Shown piece after piece: positions 7,279 to 16,719 of a stretch of DNA of 39,541 nt; the first letter of the stretch is position 1, and the number at the start of each line of letters is the position of its first letter. A program made the translations under genes and the position numbers. The DNA is taken from positions 1-39,541 of the forward strand of contig NZ_JAICYI010000030.1 in the NCBI RefSeq assembly GCF_025934275.1, read 5' to 3'. This DNA is from Phenylobacterium sp. (GTDB lineage Bacteria > Pseudomonadota > Alphaproteobacteria > Caulobacterales > Caulobacteraceae). The notes under the pieces were generated by a model. The model saw only the letters and a list, made by a program, of their open reading frames with translations. It was not told where the DNA came from and made no database searches.

Positions 7279-9093
7279 GTGCGGACGATGGACGAACCGG
7301 GAATGGCTCGAAGCCCCAATGCTCCCGCCGAATGCTTGCAGGAGTGGGCAGGTTGGAGCAGGCTAGATTTGCTCCCACTTCACGCTACGGTAGAGCGGGA
7401 TGTGATGGAGGGGCTCGTGTCTTGTGCCATCGAAGTTCGACACAGCGGCTTGAACAAATACCGCATCGTGCGCGGGGCCACCAATTATGAAGTCGACCAA
7501 AAGGCTGACGCGCTGAGAGCGCAGTGGGACAACGAATGGAAGCGGCGCCTCGCAGTGGAGCAGCGTCGTCAGGAGCGAGAACAGCAACTCCAATATAGTT
7601 GGAACAGCAAAGAGCGTGCGGCGGAGAGGACAGCCGCGGCGGAGCAAGTTTTGGGATCGCTCGCCACTATCCTCGTTGATGGCATTCGGAACTCGACGCC
7701 ATTCTCATGGGACCAACTTAAAGACCCCAGAACCTTTCCGGAGCCAAGACCCACGAAGCCGACGCAGGAGGAAGCGCCCGCCGCGCCGATTCAAACCGCG
7801 GCGAGATATCAACCCAAAAACGGCTTGCTCGAATTTCTTTCTCGCAGTCGGCGGATGGCTGCGGCTGAAGCCGCGAAGAAGCTCTATAGCGAAGACCAGG
7901 AACGTTGGGCTGCTGAAGTCGCGGAGATAAATAGAAAGAGTGCGCTGAGAGAAAAGGAGTACGAGCGCTCGCTCAGCGAGTGGGATCTTGACAGGCAAGA
8001 ATTCGAAAACTCTCTGCAAAGACAACACGCATCGGTGGATGAACGAGCAGCAGCAGCGGCGGCCGGCAAGGAAGGTGCTGTCGCCGAATTAATGAGCCAC
8101 GCCGTCGATAACCTAGTTTTTCCAGAGTGCATCAACGTAAATCACGAACTCGACTACGATGCCGCCTCCAAGTGTTGCGTCATCGATTTCAATCTTCCGA
8201 AACCCGATGACCTGCCCACGCTCAAAGAAGTCCGATTCGTCCAGTCGCGATCGGAGTTCACTGAGAAACATATCTCTGACGCGGAGCGAGGGCGCCTATA
8301 CGACAGCGTACTCTACCAAATTGCGCTTCGCGTGATTGTTGCCGCGTTTGCGGCTGACGCGAACGGCTACGTCCAGCGGGTGACATTCAACGGCTGGGTT
8401 GATTACGTTGACAAAGCATCTGGCATGGATGAGCGCTCCTGCGTCCTCACGGTCGCCGCAAACCGCTCGGACATTGATCGCATAGACTTCGAGCGGGTTG
8501 ATCCAAAGCAATGCTTCCGAGCCCTGAAGGGCGTCGCGGCGTCGAAGCTCATCGGGCTCGCCCCCGTCGCTCCGCTGCAGCGGCCGCGGATCGTGGACAG
8601 TCGCTTCATCGAATCCCGCGACGTGGCATCCGGCATCGATCTTGGGACGAATATCGCCGCCATGGATTGGCAGGAGTTCGAACAGCTCGTGCGTCAACTC
8701 TTCGAGCGCGTGTTCTCAACCCCAGGGAGCGAGGTTCGCGTTACACAGGCAAGCCGTGATGGCGGTGTTGATGCCATTGTCTTCGATCCCGACCCAATTA
8801 AGGGCGGCAAGATCGTCATTCAGGCGAAGCGCTACACCAATACCGTCGGAGTTGGTGCGGTGCGGGACCTATACGGCACGGTCCTAAACGAAGGCGCTTC
8901 CAAGGGCATATTGGTCACCACGTCCACGTATGGACCCGATGCCCACAAATTCGCAGCTGGCAAGCCGCTCACGCTTCTCGACGGCGGCAACCTTCTCTCG
9001 CTTCTCGAAGGAATTGGCGTGAAGGCGCGCATCGACCTTCGCGAGGCGAAAGCCCTACTTTCCGAGAGCGAGCAATCCGTCATCCGCCGGTAG
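7279..9093 (+). CDS. Mrr-type restriction endonuclease with long helical N-terminal region
   Basis: The longest reading (GTG 7279) gives 604 residues. ATG 7405 (residue 43) is a strong alternative because the conserved-looking segment begins there and GAGCGGG lies just upstream. Residues 80-270 are charged and probably coiled coil. The C-terminal domain, about 460-575, is an Mrr_cat fold of the PD-(D/E)XK superfamily: MDWQEFEQLVRQLF with E467, DGGVDA with D498, and the QAK triad with K517, followed by VRDLYGTVLNEGASKGILVTT. Mrr enzymes cut modified or foreign DNA in the cytoplasm. No methyltransferase is nearby, so a modification-dependent or other defence role is likelier than classic restriction-modification. 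The G+C is visibly lower (two 60-base lines counted, at 7561 and 7921, are 32/60 each against 49/60 at 9181), which suggests transfer. Confidence 0.82.
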   Translation: MRTMDEPGMARSPNAPAECLQEWAGWSRLDLLPLHATVERDVMEGLVSCAIEVRHSGLNKYRIVRGATNYEVDQKADALRAQWDNEWKRRLAVEQRRQEREQQLQYSWNSKERAAERTAAAEQVLGSLATILVDGIRNSTPFSWDQLKDPRTFPEPRPTKPTQEEAPAAPIQTAARYQPKNGLLEFLSRSRRMAAAEAAKKLYSEDQERWAAEVAEINRKSALREKEYERSLSEWDLDRQEFENSLQRQHASVDERAAAAAAGKEGAVAELMSHAVDNLVFPECINVNHELDYDAASKCCVIDFNLPKPDDLPTLKEVRFVQSRSEFTEKHISDAERGRLYDSVLYQIALRVIVAAFAADANGYVQRVTFNGWVDYVDKASGMDERSCVLTVAANRSDIDRIDFERVDPKQCFRALKGVAASKLIGLAPVAPLQRPRIVDSRFIESRDVASGIDLGTNIAAMDWQEFEQLVRQLFERVFSTPGSEVRVTQASRDGGVDAIVFDPDPIKGGKIVIQAKRYTNTVGVGAVRDLYGTVLNEGASKGILVTTSTYGPDAHKFAAGKPLTLLDGGNLLSLLEGIGVKARIDLREAKALLSESEQSVIRR

Positions 9094-9099
9094 CGGCGA

Positions 9100-9147
9100 C
9101 TCGCCCCCTCCACCGCTTCGCGGCCCCTCCCCCGTGAACGGGCGAGG
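9100..9147. repeat. REP-like repeat, copy 2
   Basis: It shares CTCGCCCCCTCCACC at the start and CCCCTCCCCCGTGAACGGG near the end with copy 1 at 4381-4442. The middle hairpin here is the short CCGC-TTC-GCGG rather than CACTCGC/GCGAGTG. It sits in the 59-base gap between the Mrr-type gene and the 3' end of parC. Confidence 0.72.
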
Positions 9148-9152
9148 AGCGC

Positions 9153-11390
9153 TTATCGAGGCCTGAACCCCCTGTGCCCGGGCCAGCCCTTCGGCGCCAG
9201 CTTCCCCGCCCCCGCGCGCCTCCCCAGCCAGTCGCGCCAGTCGGGCCAGGTGCGGGTGCGGCCGGAGGCGTCGACGGTGGTGAGGCCGGCCTCGGCCTGG
9301 AAGGCGTGGGCGTCGCGCAGGCCGCCTTCGCGGTAGGCCTGCAGCTTGACGCCCTTGCCGCGGGGCATCTCGGGCAGCTCGGCGACCGGGAAGATCAGCA
9401 GCTTGCCGTTGTCGCCGATGACGGCGAGCTGGTCGGCCTCGCCCAGCGGCTCGCAGACCACGGCCTGCCTGGCGTTCAGCACCTGCTTGCCGGCGCGGCG
9501 GAAGGCGATCGCCTCCTCCTCCGGCAGGATGAAGCCGTAGCCCTCGCGCGAGGCCAGGATGCGCCTGGCGCCGGGCTTGTGGACGAAGACCGCGACGAGA
9601 TCGACCTTGTCGTCGAGGTCGATCATCAGGCGCAGCGGCTCGCCCGCGCCGCGGGCCGAGGGGAGCTTGTCGCAGGGGAGCGTGAAGAAGCGGCCGTCGG
9701 AGGCGAAGAGCAGCAGCTTGTCGACCGTCTCGGCCGGGACCAGGAAGCCCAGGCGGTCGCCCTCCTTGAACTTCAGCTCCGAGGGGTCGTCGATGCGGCC
9801 CTTGGCGGCGCGGATCCAGCCGCGCTCGGAGAGGATGACGGTGATCGGCTCGCGCACGATCATCGCCTCCATGGCCGCCTCGGCGTCGACCTGCGGGGCC
9901 GCGGCGAAGGCGGAGCGGCGGCGGGTGAGCTCGCCGAGCTGGGCCTTGACGTCCCTGAGGCCGGCGCCGACGAGCGTCCACTGGGCGCGCTCGGAGGCCA
10001 GCATGCCGGCGATGCCGTCGCGCTCCTCGGCGAGCTCGGCGTGCTCGCGGCGGAGCTCCATCTCCTCCAGCCTGGCGAGCTGGCGCAGGCGGGTGTTGAG
10101 GATCGCCTCGGCCTGGAGGTCGTCGAGGGCGAAGGCCTCGATCAGCCTGGCCTTGGGCGCTTCCTCGTAGCGGACGATGCGGATCACCTCGTCGAGGTTG
10201 AGGTAGGCGACCATCAGGCCGGCCAGGATGTGCAGCCGGGCCTCGATCCTGGCCAGCCGATGGCGGGCCCTGCGGACCAGCACCTCGCGGCGGTGGCCGA
10301 GGAAGGCCGCGAGCGCCTGCTTGAGGTTGAGGACGCCGGGCGTGCCGCGGGCGTCGAGGACGTTGAGGTTGACCGAGAAGCGGGTCTCCAGGTCGGAGAG
10401 CCTGAACAGGCTCTCCATGAGCACCTCGGGGTCGATGTTGCGGCTCTTGGGCTCGAGGACCAGGCGGACGTCCTCGGCGCTCTCGTCGCGCACGTCGCCC
10501 AGCAGCGGGGCCTTCCTGGATTCGATGAGCAGGGCCAGCGCCTCGACGAGGTCGGCCTTCTTGACCTGGTAGGGCACCTCGGTGACGACGATGCGCCAGG
10601 TCCCGTTGGCGAGCTTCTCCTTCTCCCAGCGGGCGCGCAGGCGCACCCCGCCGCGGCCGGTGTCGTAGGTCTCGGCGAGCGAGGCCTCCGGCTCGACGAT
10701 GACGCCGCCGGTCGGGAAGTCCGGGCCGCGGACGTGGGCCATGAGGTCGGCGGTCGAGGCCTGCGGGTTGGCGAGGAGGGCCAGGCAGGCGTCGATCAGC
10801 TCGCCCGGATTGTGCGGCGGGATGGAGGTCGCCATGCCGACGGCGATGCCGGTCGCCCCGTTCGCCAGCAGGTTCGGGAAGCCGGCCGGCAGCACCACCG
10901 GCTCCTCCTCGGAGCCGTCGTAGGTGGGCTTGAAGTCGACCGCGTCCTCGTCGATGCCGTCGAGGAGCAGGGTGGCGGCGGCGGTCAGCCGGCACTCGGT
11001 GTAGCGCATGGCCGCGGCGTTATCGCCGTCGATGTTGCCGAAGTTGCCCTGGCCGTCGACCAGCGGGATGCGCTGGGCGAAATCCTGCGCCATGCGCACC
11101 AGGGTGTCGTAGATCGCCTGGTCGCCGTGCGGGTGGTAGCCGCCCATCACCTCGCCCACCACCTTGGCGCACTTGCGGGCGGCGGCCTCCGGGTTGAGGC
11201 GCATCTCGCGCATGGCGTAGAGCACGCGGCGCTGCACGGGCTTGAGCCCATCGCGCACGTCCGGCAGGGCGCGGTCGGTGATGACGCTGAGCGCATAGGC
11301 GAGGTAGCGGCGCGAGAGCGCCTCGGCGAGCGGCTCGTCGATGATCCGGTCCGGCTCGGAGCCGTCGGGCGGGGGGGTGTCTAGAGGCAT
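9153..11390 (-). CDS. parC: DNA topoisomerase IV subunit A
   Basis: The 745-residue protein is a type IIA topoisomerase A subunit. With ParE it cuts and passes DNA duplexes to decatenate daughter chromosomes. The catalytic tyrosine is Y130 in [11 protein letters not shown], preceded by [15 protein letters not shown]. The quinolone-region helix reads [16 protein letters not shown], with Gln91 and Asp95 where E. coli ParC has Ser80 and Glu84. ParC rather than GyrA is favoured by the [22 protein letters not shown] start and the short C-terminal beta-pinwheel region ending with a W-R-D-W-L-G-R-R and P-K-G-W-P tail as in alphaproteobacterial ParC. The Yip1-family gene lies 71 bases away, upstream on the same strand. 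Confidence 0.93.
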   Translation of the reverse strand: MPLDTPPPDGSEPDRIIDEPLAEALSRRYLAYALSVITDRALPDVRDGLKPVQRRVLYAMREMRLNPEAAARKCAKVVGEVMGGYHPHGDQAIYDTLVRMAQDFAQRIPLVDGQGNFGNIDGDNAAAMRYTECRLTAAATLLLDGIDEDAVDFKPTYDGSEEEPVVLPAGFPNLLANGATGIAVGMATSIPPHNPGELIDACLALLANPQASTADLMAHVRGPDFPTGGVIVEPEASLAETYDTGRGGVRLRARWEKEKLANGTWRIVVTEVPYQVKKADLVEALALLIESRKAPLLGDVRDESAEDVRLVLEPKSRNIDPEVLMESLFRLSDLETRFSVNLNVLDARGTPGVLNLKQALAAFLGHRREVLVRRARHRLARIEARLHILAGLMVAYLNLDEVIRIVRYEEAPKARLIEAFALDDLQAEAILNTRLRQLARLEEMELRREHAELAEERDGIAGMLASERAQWTLVGAGLRDVKAQLGELTRRRSAFAAAPQVDAEAAMEAMIVREPITVILSERGWIRAAKGRIDDPSELKFKEGDRLGFLVPAETVDKLLLFASDGRFFTLPCDKLPSARGAGEPLRLMIDLDDKVDLVAVFVHKPGARRILASREGYGFILPEEEAIAFRRAGKQVLNARQAVVCEPLGEADQLAVIGDNGKLLIFPVAELPEMPRGKGVKLQAYREGGLRDAHAFQAEAGLTTVDASGRTRTWPDWRDWLGRRAGAGKLAPKGWPGHRGFRPR

Positions 11391-11461
11391 CTGGGAAGCA
11401 TGGAATCAGCCGGGCGTTTCACCGCCCTGATTAGCGCGTCCCGGGCCTGCGCGCGATGCGC

Positions 11462-12097
11462 TCAGGCGCCGCCGACCACCCGCAGCGGACCGCCGACCAG
11501 CGAACGGACGTAGGCGCTGGCCGCGCCCATGGCGATCGCCAGCGCCAGGGCCAGGATGACGATCAGCGCAAAGCAGGTGAGCGAGCGCGGCTCCGGCGTG
11601 CGCATCACGACCGGCAGGCCCTCGCGCAGCAGGTAGAGGCTGTAGAGGCCGCCCAGGATCATCATCGCCATGCCGAGCGACGGCAGCAGCGCGAAGACGC
11701 CGGCGAGCCAGACCGCCGTGCCGGAATAGGCGGCGAGCTTCAGCGCCTGGCCGCGCTCGGCCCGACCGCCGAACCGCGGCGCCACCAGGGCGACGATCAG
11801 GGCCAGGAGCCAGACGCCGATCAGCGTGAAGAGGTAGTTCAGGGCGGCTTCGGCCAGCAGCCCGCGCACGGTCGGCCGGATCTCGATGCCGGCGATGCCG
11901 GAGCCGAACAGCAGGCCGCCGATCACCCCGCAGACCGGCGGGACCGCGGCCAGCGGGCCGACGTAGCGGCGGTAGAGCTCCGCGCCGTCGGCGGGCTCCT
12001 GCGCGATCGTCCGCCAGGTGCGCCGGGGCCGCAGGATCAGCGCCGCGGCGCGGCCGGCCGGCGACCAGGGCCGCGGCTGCGGCTCGCGCGCGCTCAT
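11462..12097 (-). CDS. Yip1-family integral membrane protein
   Basis: The protein has 211 residues with about five membrane segments, at roughly 48-70, 83-105, 120-140, 140-158 and 172-195. The N-terminal cytoplasmic part carries the Yip1/DUF1282 pattern ILRPRRTWRTIAQEP, then YRRYVGPLAAVPPVCGVIGG. Bacterial members are of unknown function in the inner membrane. It lies upstream of parC on the same strand and divergent from radA, 124 bases away. Confidence 0.78.
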   Translation of the reverse strand: MSAREPQPRPWSPAGRAAALILRPRRTWRTIAQEPADGAELYRRYVGPLAAVPPVCGVIGGLLFGSGIAGIEIRPTVRGLLAEAALNYLFTLIGVWLLALIVALVAPRFGGRAERGQALKLAAYSGTAVWLAGVFALLPSLGMAMMILGGLYSLYLLREGLPVVMRTPEPRSLTCFALIVILALALAIAMGAASAYVRSLVGGPLRVVGGA

Positions 12098-12221
12098 CGC
12101 CCTCGTCCCAACCCGCCTGCTCCTGACCCGCGATCGGCGAGCCTAGAGCATGGGCCGGGCGCGGCAAGCGGCCGGCGCGCGGGTCGGCTAGACTTCACCG
12201 GCTAGCGAATCAGGAGCCTGC

Positions 12222-13607
12222 ATGGCGCGCGACGGCGCACTCTACGTCTGCCAGGCCTGCGGCGCGGCCCAGTCCAAGTGGGCCGGGCAGTGCGCGGGGT
12301 GCGGCGCGTGGAACACCCTGGTGGAGGAGCTCACCAGCCGCCCGCCGGGCGCGCTGGCCCCGAGCCGCGCGGCCAAGGGCCGGGGGCTGGCCTTCGAGGG
12401 CCTGCAGGACGAGACCCCCTCCCCGCCCCGGATCGCCACCGGCGTCGAGGAGTTCGACCGGGTGTGCGGCGGCGGCGTCGTGCCGGGCTCGGCGATCCTG
12501 CTGGGCGGCGACCCCGGCGTCGGCAAGTCGACGCTGCTGCTGCAGGTGGCCGCCAGCGCCGCGCGGCGCGGCGCGGCCTGCGCCTACATCTCCGGCGAGG
12601 AGGCGATCGAGCAGATCCGCAGCCGGGCGCGGCGCATGGGCCTGGCCGATGCGCCGGTGCGGCTCGCCGCCGAGACGGCGCTGCGCGACATCCTCGACGG
12701 CCTCAAGCGCGAGCCGCTCGACCTGGTGGTCATCGATTCCATCCAGACCCTGTGGAGCGACGCGCACGAGGCGGCGCCGGGCTCGGTGACCCAGGTGCGC
12801 GCGGCGGCCGGCGAGCTGGTGCGGCTGGCCAAGACGCGGGGCGTGGCGGTGATCCTGGTCGGCCACGTCACCAAGGAGGGAACCATCGCCGGTCCGCGGG
12901 TGATCGAGCACATGGTCGACGCCGTCCTCGCCTTCGAGGGCGAGCGCGGCTATCCGTTCCGCATCCTGCGCGGCGCCAAGAACCGCTTCGGCGCGACCGA
13001 CGAGATCGGGGTGTTCGAGATGGGCGACGCGGGCCTGGCGGAGGTGAAGAACCCCTCGGCCCTGTTCCTCAACACCTCCGGCGAGCGGGCGGCGGGCGCG
13101 GCGGTGTTCGCCGGCATCGAGGGCTCGCGGCCGGTGCTGGTGGAATTCCAGGCGCTGGTCGCGCCCTCCGCCTACGGGACGCCGCGGCGGGCGGTGGTGG
13201 GCTGGGACTCCGGGCGGCTGGCGATGGTGTTGGCGGTGCTGGAGGCGCGCTGCGGGCTCGGGCTCGGCGACCGCGACGTCTACCTCAACGTGGCCGGCGG
13301 CCTGCGGATCAGCGAACCCGCCGCCGACCTGGCCGCCGCGGCGGCGCTGGTCTCCTCCGCGCTGGACCAGGCGCTGCCGCAGGACTGCGTGGTGTTCGGC
13401 GAGATCAGCCTGGCGGGCGAGGTGCGCTCGGTGAGCCGCATGGACGCGCGGCTGAAGGAGGCGGCCAAGCTGGGCTTCCGCCGCGCGCTCGGTCCGGCCG
13501 AGCTGGAGCGGCAGGCGGGCATCGCCGCCGCCCCGGTCGGCCGCCTCGCCGACGCCATCCGCCGCCTGCGCGACGAGGACTGGGGCGACGGGGACGCCGG
13601 CGAATGA
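12222..13607 (+). CDS. radA: DNA repair protein RadA/Sms
   Basis: The 461-residue length is normal for RadA. In order: an N-terminal C4 zinc finger (C10-x2-C13 and C24-x2-C27), a RecA-like ATPase core with Walker A GGDPGVGKST at 95-104 and a Walker B-type LDLVVIDSIQT near 165-175, the RadA-specific KNRFG motif at 253-257, and a Lon-protease-like C-terminal domain. RadA is a cytoplasmic helicase that extends D-loops in homologous recombination. AGGAG lies seven bases before the ATG. The stop overlaps the next gene's start (ATGA), and the order radA-cvpA-purF is tightly packed. Confidence 0.95.
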   Translation: MARDGALYVCQACGAAQSKWAGQCAGCGAWNTLVEELTSRPPGALAPSRAAKGRGLAFEGLQDETPSPPRIATGVEEFDRVCGGGVVPGSAILLGGDPGVGKSTLLLQVAASAARRGAACAYISGEEAIEQIRSRARRMGLADAPVRLAAETALRDILDGLKREPLDLVVIDSIQTLWSDAHEAAPGSVTQVRAAAGELVRLAKTRGVAVILVGHVTKEGTIAGPRVIEHMVDAVLAFEGERGYPFRILRGAKNRFGATDEIGVFEMGDAGLAEVKNPSALFLNTSGERAAGAAVFAGIEGSRPVLVEFQALVAPSAYGTPRRAVVGWDSGRLAMVLAVLEARCGLGLGDRDVYLNVAGGLRISEPAADLAAAAALVSSALDQALPQDCVVFGEISLAGEVRSVSRMDARLKEAAKLGFRRALGPAELERQAGIAAAPVGRLADAIRRLRDEDWGDGDAGE

Positions 13608-14209
13608 CCAAGTTCGACCTGATCGTGCTCGTCCTGCTCTTGATCTCCGCCGCGGTGGGCTGGGCGCGCGGCGCGATCCGGGAGGTGGCGGCCCTGGTGG
13701 CGCTGGTCGGCGCTGGCGTCATCGCGGTGATCGGGCTGCCGACCATGACCCCGCTCGTCGGCCACATGATCCACACCCGCTGGGTGGCGGCGCTGGTCGC
13801 GCTGATCGTCGTGTTCGTCGTCTGCTACGGCCTGCTGCGGCTCATCGGCGCGGGGATTGCCCAGAGGGTGCAAAGGACCCATGTGCTGGGCGGCCTGGAC
13901 CGCACGGCGGGGCTGGGCATTGGCCTTGCGCGCGGTCTGGCGGTGCTCGGCGGCCTCTATCTGATGTTCAACGCCGCCACGCCCGAGGACCTGCGCCCCA
14001 GCTGGATCACCGGCTCGGCGACCTGGCCCGCGGCGCGCGCCATGGGCGGGCTGATCACCGAGCTCGCGCCTCAGGGCCTGCACTTCGCCGGGCGCCTGAA
14101 GCCGGCCATCGAGCACGTGGTGGGCGGCGGCTCAGGTGACAGACGCGCCGCGGGAAGCTACGACGCCGCCGATCGCGGCGGGACCGACGATCCGGAGAAG
14201 GCCCCATGA
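13604..14209 (+). CDS. cvpA: CvpA family inner-membrane protein
   Basis: From ATG 13604, which overlaps the radA stop by four bases, the product has 201 residues. Four membrane segments are visible, at about residues 5-22, 26-46, 62-85 and 102-122. The GWARGAIREVAALVALVGA pattern near the N-terminus is typical of CvpA. The C-terminal tail (about 160-201) is polar and low-complexity. CvpA is linked to colicin V production and envelope homeostasis, and in many proteobacteria its gene directly precedes purF, as here. The stop again overlaps the purF start by four bases. Confidence 0.9.
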   Translation: MTKFDLIVLVLLLISAAVGWARGAIREVAALVALVGAGVIAVIGLPTMTPLVGHMIHTRWVAALVALIVVFVVCYGLLRLIGAGIAQRVQRTHVLGGLDRTAGLGIGLARGLAVLGGLYLMFNAATPEDLRPSWITGSATWPAARAMGGLITELAPQGLHFAGRLKPAIEHVVGGGSGDRRAAGSYDAADRGGTDDPEKAP

Positions 14210-15696
14210 GCCAGATGCACGAACGATGGTCACCCCCCGTTCGTGACCCCTTGGACGACACGCCCCGGCTGGAGTGCGGCGTCTTCGGGATCTTCGACGT
14301 CGACCAGGCCGCGGCGATCGTCGCGCTCGGGCTGCACGCCCTGCAGCACCGCGGCCAGGAGGCCTGCGGCATGGCCTCGTTCGACGGTCAGCGCTTCCAC
14401 ACCGAACGCCACATGGGCCACGTGGGCGACGCCTTCGGCGGCATGGACCTGATGCAGCGCCTGCCCGGCCGCGCCGCGATCGGCCACACCCGCTACTCCA
14501 CCGCCGGCGGCTCGTTCATCCGCAACGTCCAGCCGATGTTCGCCGACCTCGAGAGCGGCGGCGTCGCGCTCGCCCACAACGGCAACCTGACCAACTTCCT
14601 GACGCTTCGCGAACAACTCGTCGCGGAGGGCCGCATCTTCCAGTCCACCTCCGATTCCGAGGTGATGCTCCACCTGATCGCGCGCTCGCGGAAGCGCCGC
14701 TTCGTCGAGCGCCTGATCGATGCGCTCGCCCAGATCGAGGGCGGCTATGCGCTGGTGGCGATCACCAACAAGAAGCTGATCGGGGTGCGCGACCCGCTGG
14801 GCATCCGCCCGCTGGTGCTCGGCGAGCTGGACGGCAAGGCGGTGCTGGCCTCCGAGACCTGCGCCCTCGACATGATCGGCGCGCGCTTCGTGCGCGACGT
14901 CGAGCACGGCGAGCTGGTGGTGATCGACCACGACGGCCTGACGTCCTACCGGCCGTTCCCCGCCGAGCGGGCGAGGCCCTGCATCTTCGAGTACGTCTAC
15001 TTCGCCCGCCCGGACTCGATGGTGAACGGCAAGTCGGTCTACGAGGTCAGGAAGCGCATGGGCCGCAGGCTCGCCCAGGAGGCGCCGGCCGACGTGGACG
15101 TGGTCGTCCCGGTGCCGGACTCCGGCGTCCCGGCGGCGCTCGGCTTCGCGCAGGAAGCGGGCCTGCCCTACGAGCTCGGGATCATCCGCAACCACTATGT
15201 GGGGCGGACATTCATCCAGCCCACCCAGGGCCAGCGCGAGATGGGCGTGCGGATGAAGCTGTCGCCGAACCGCGCCGTGCTGGCCGGCAAGAAGGTGCTG
15301 CTGGTGGACGATTCCATCGTCCGCGGCACGAACTCGATCCGCGTGGTGCGCATGGTCCGCGAGGCGGGCGCCAAGGAAGTGCACCTGCGCTCGGCCTCGC
15401 CGCCGCTGAAGTGGCCGGACTTCTACGGCATCGACATGCCCGACCGCGACAAGCTCCTGGCGGCCAACCACTCGGTCGAGGAGATCGCCAAGATCCTCAA
15501 CGTGGATTCCATGGGCTACCTCTCGGTCGACGGGCTCTACTGGGCGATGGAGGCGGGTCCGCGCGACGCCGCCCACCCGCAGTTCACCGACCACTACTTC
15601 ACCGGCGACTACCCCACGCGGCTGCTCGATCGGGAGATCGCCGAGGGCCGCAACGAGGCCGTGGAGCGCCAGCTCTCGTTCCTGGTCGGCGCGTGA
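14206..15696 (+). CDS. purF: Amidophosphoribosyltransferase
   Basis: This 496-residue enzyme catalyses the first committed step of purine synthesis (PRPP + glutamine to phosphoribosylamine). The N-terminal nucleophile is Cys24 in LECGVFGIF, after a propeptide of about 23 residues that must be removed. The glutaminase domain shows HALQHRGQEACG and GHTRYST. The PRPP loop is VLLVDDSIVRGTNS at about 364-377. Of the iron-sulfur ligands known in Bacillus PurF, only the first (C259 in RPCIFEYVYFARPDS) is kept. The others are replaced by Asp405, Thr461 and Tyr464, so a [4Fe-4S] cluster is not expected. It is coupled to cvpA upstream (ATGA) and to the transporter downstream (GTGA). Confidence 0.95.
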   Translation: MSQMHERWSPPVRDPLDDTPRLECGVFGIFDVDQAAAIVALGLHALQHRGQEACGMASFDGQRFHTERHMGHVGDAFGGMDLMQRLPGRAAIGHTRYSTAGGSFIRNVQPMFADLESGGVALAHNGNLTNFLTLREQLVAEGRIFQSTSDSEVMLHLIARSRKRRFVERLIDALAQIEGGYALVAITNKKLIGVRDPLGIRPLVLGELDGKAVLASETCALDMIGARFVRDVEHGELVVIDHDGLTSYRPFPAERARPCIFEYVYFARPDSMVNGKSVYEVRKRMGRRLAQEAPADVDVVVPVPDSGVPAALGFAQEAGLPYELGIIRNHYVGRTFIQPTQGQREMGVRMKLSPNRAVLAGKKVLLVDDSIVRGTNSIRVVRMVREAGAKEVHLRSASPPLKWPDFYGIDMPDRDKLLAANHSVEEIAKILNVDSMGYLSVDGLYWAMEAGPRDAAHPQFTDHYFTGDYPTRLLDREIAEGRNEAVERQLSFLVGA

Positions 15697-16709
15697 GCGC
15701 AGACGCCGCGCGGACGAGCCGCGCGCGGCAGGGCTGGCTGGGACGCCTCAAGCCCGACTGGTACCTGGTCCTGATCCTGACGATGGTGGCGATCGCGACC
15801 CTCGCCCCGGCCCGCGGCGCGGCCGCGCCGGCGTTCGGCCTGGCGACCAGCATCGCCATCGGCCTGGTGTTCTTCCTGCACGGCGCGCGGCTCTCGCGCG
15901 AGGCGGTGATCGGCGGCCTGACGCACTGGCGGCTGCATTTCGTGGTGCTGGGCTCGACGTTCGGGCTGTTCCCGATCCTCTGCCTCGGGTTGGCCGCCCT
16001 GCCCGCCTGGATCACGCCGTCGGCGCTCGCCGGCGGCGTCGTCTTCCTGGGCTGCCTTCCCTCGACCATCCAGTCCTCGATCGCCTTCACGGTGATCGCC
16101 CGCGGCAACGTGGCCGCCGCCGTCGCCGCCGCCTCGGCCTCCAACCTGCTCGGCGTGGCCCTGACGCCGCTGCTGGTGGCGCTCACCCTGCACGCCAAGG
16201 GGGCGGCGAGCCCGCACGCGGTCCAGGCCATCGTCCTGCAGCTCCTGGCGCCGTTCCTCGCGGGCCAGCTGCTTCGCCGCTGGATCGGCGGCTTCGTGAC
16301 GCGCAACGCCGGCTGGCTGTCGAAGATCGATCGCGGCTCCATCCTGCTCGTCGTCTACACCGCCTTCTCGAGCGCGGTGGTGGGCGGCGTCTGGCGGATG
16401 GTCGGGGCCCTTGACCTGACGCGCCTGCTGGTGATCTGCGCCGGGCTGCTGGCCGTCGTGCTCCTGGCCACCTGGTCGGCCGCGCGTGCCCTCGGCTTCG
16501 CCAAGCCCGACGAGATCACCATCGTCTTCTGCGGCTCGAAGAAGAGCCTGGCGTCCGGCGTGCCGATGGCCGGCGTGCTGTTCCCCGGCCCGGCCGCCGG
16601 CGTCGCGCTGCTGCCGCTGATGGTCTTCCACCAGATCCAGCTGATGGCCTGCGCGGTGATCGCCTCGCGCTACGCGAACCGGCGGGACAGCGAGGCGGAG
16701 AGCCGCTAG
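15693..16709 (+). CDS. SBF-like (bile acid:sodium symporter family) transporter
   Basis: The GTG start at 15693 overlaps the purF stop and gives 338 residues. About nine to ten membrane segments are visible. Family landmarks of the SBF-like (YfeH-type) group are GLVFFLHGARLS near residue 60, LGCLPSTIQSSIAFT near 125 and FCGSKKSLASGVPMA near 280, the last two being the substrate/cation-binding crossover regions. The family moves organic anions with sodium, and the substrate here is unknown. The first 20 residues are basic and cytoplasmic. Confidence 0.85.
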   Translation: MSADAARTSRARQGWLGRLKPDWYLVLILTMVAIATLAPARGAAAPAFGLATSIAIGLVFFLHGARLSREAVIGGLTHWRLHFVVLGSTFGLFPILCLGLAALPAWITPSALAGGVVFLGCLPSTIQSSIAFTVIARGNVAAAVAAASASNLLGVALTPLLVALTLHAKGAASPHAVQAIVLQLLAPFLAGQLLRRWIGGFVTRNAGWLSKIDRGSILLVVYTAFSSAVVGGVWRMVGALDLTRLLVICAGLLAVVLLATWSAARALGFAKPDEITIVFCGSKKSLASGVPMAGVLFPGPAAGVALLPLMVFHQIQLMACAVIASRYANRRDSEAESR

Positions 16710-16719
16710 GAAGCGCGCC

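Noticed and set aside
7059..9152. Mobile element around the Mrr-type gene
   Set aside because: No transposase, integrase, target-site duplication or tRNA end was found. The two REP-like copies are not placed at the gene's two borders (copy 1 is 2.6 kb upstream), so transfer is kept only as an inference from composition.
9174..11384. A 736-codon plus-strand frame opposite parC
   Set aside because: It mirrors parC codon for codon, has repetitive G/L/V/D/E composition and no ribosome site or domain.
12278..13603. In-frame upstream extension of cvpA through radA
   Set aside because: The extension is a radA shadow. The ATG at 13604 with ATGA overlap and the CvpA family start fit much better.
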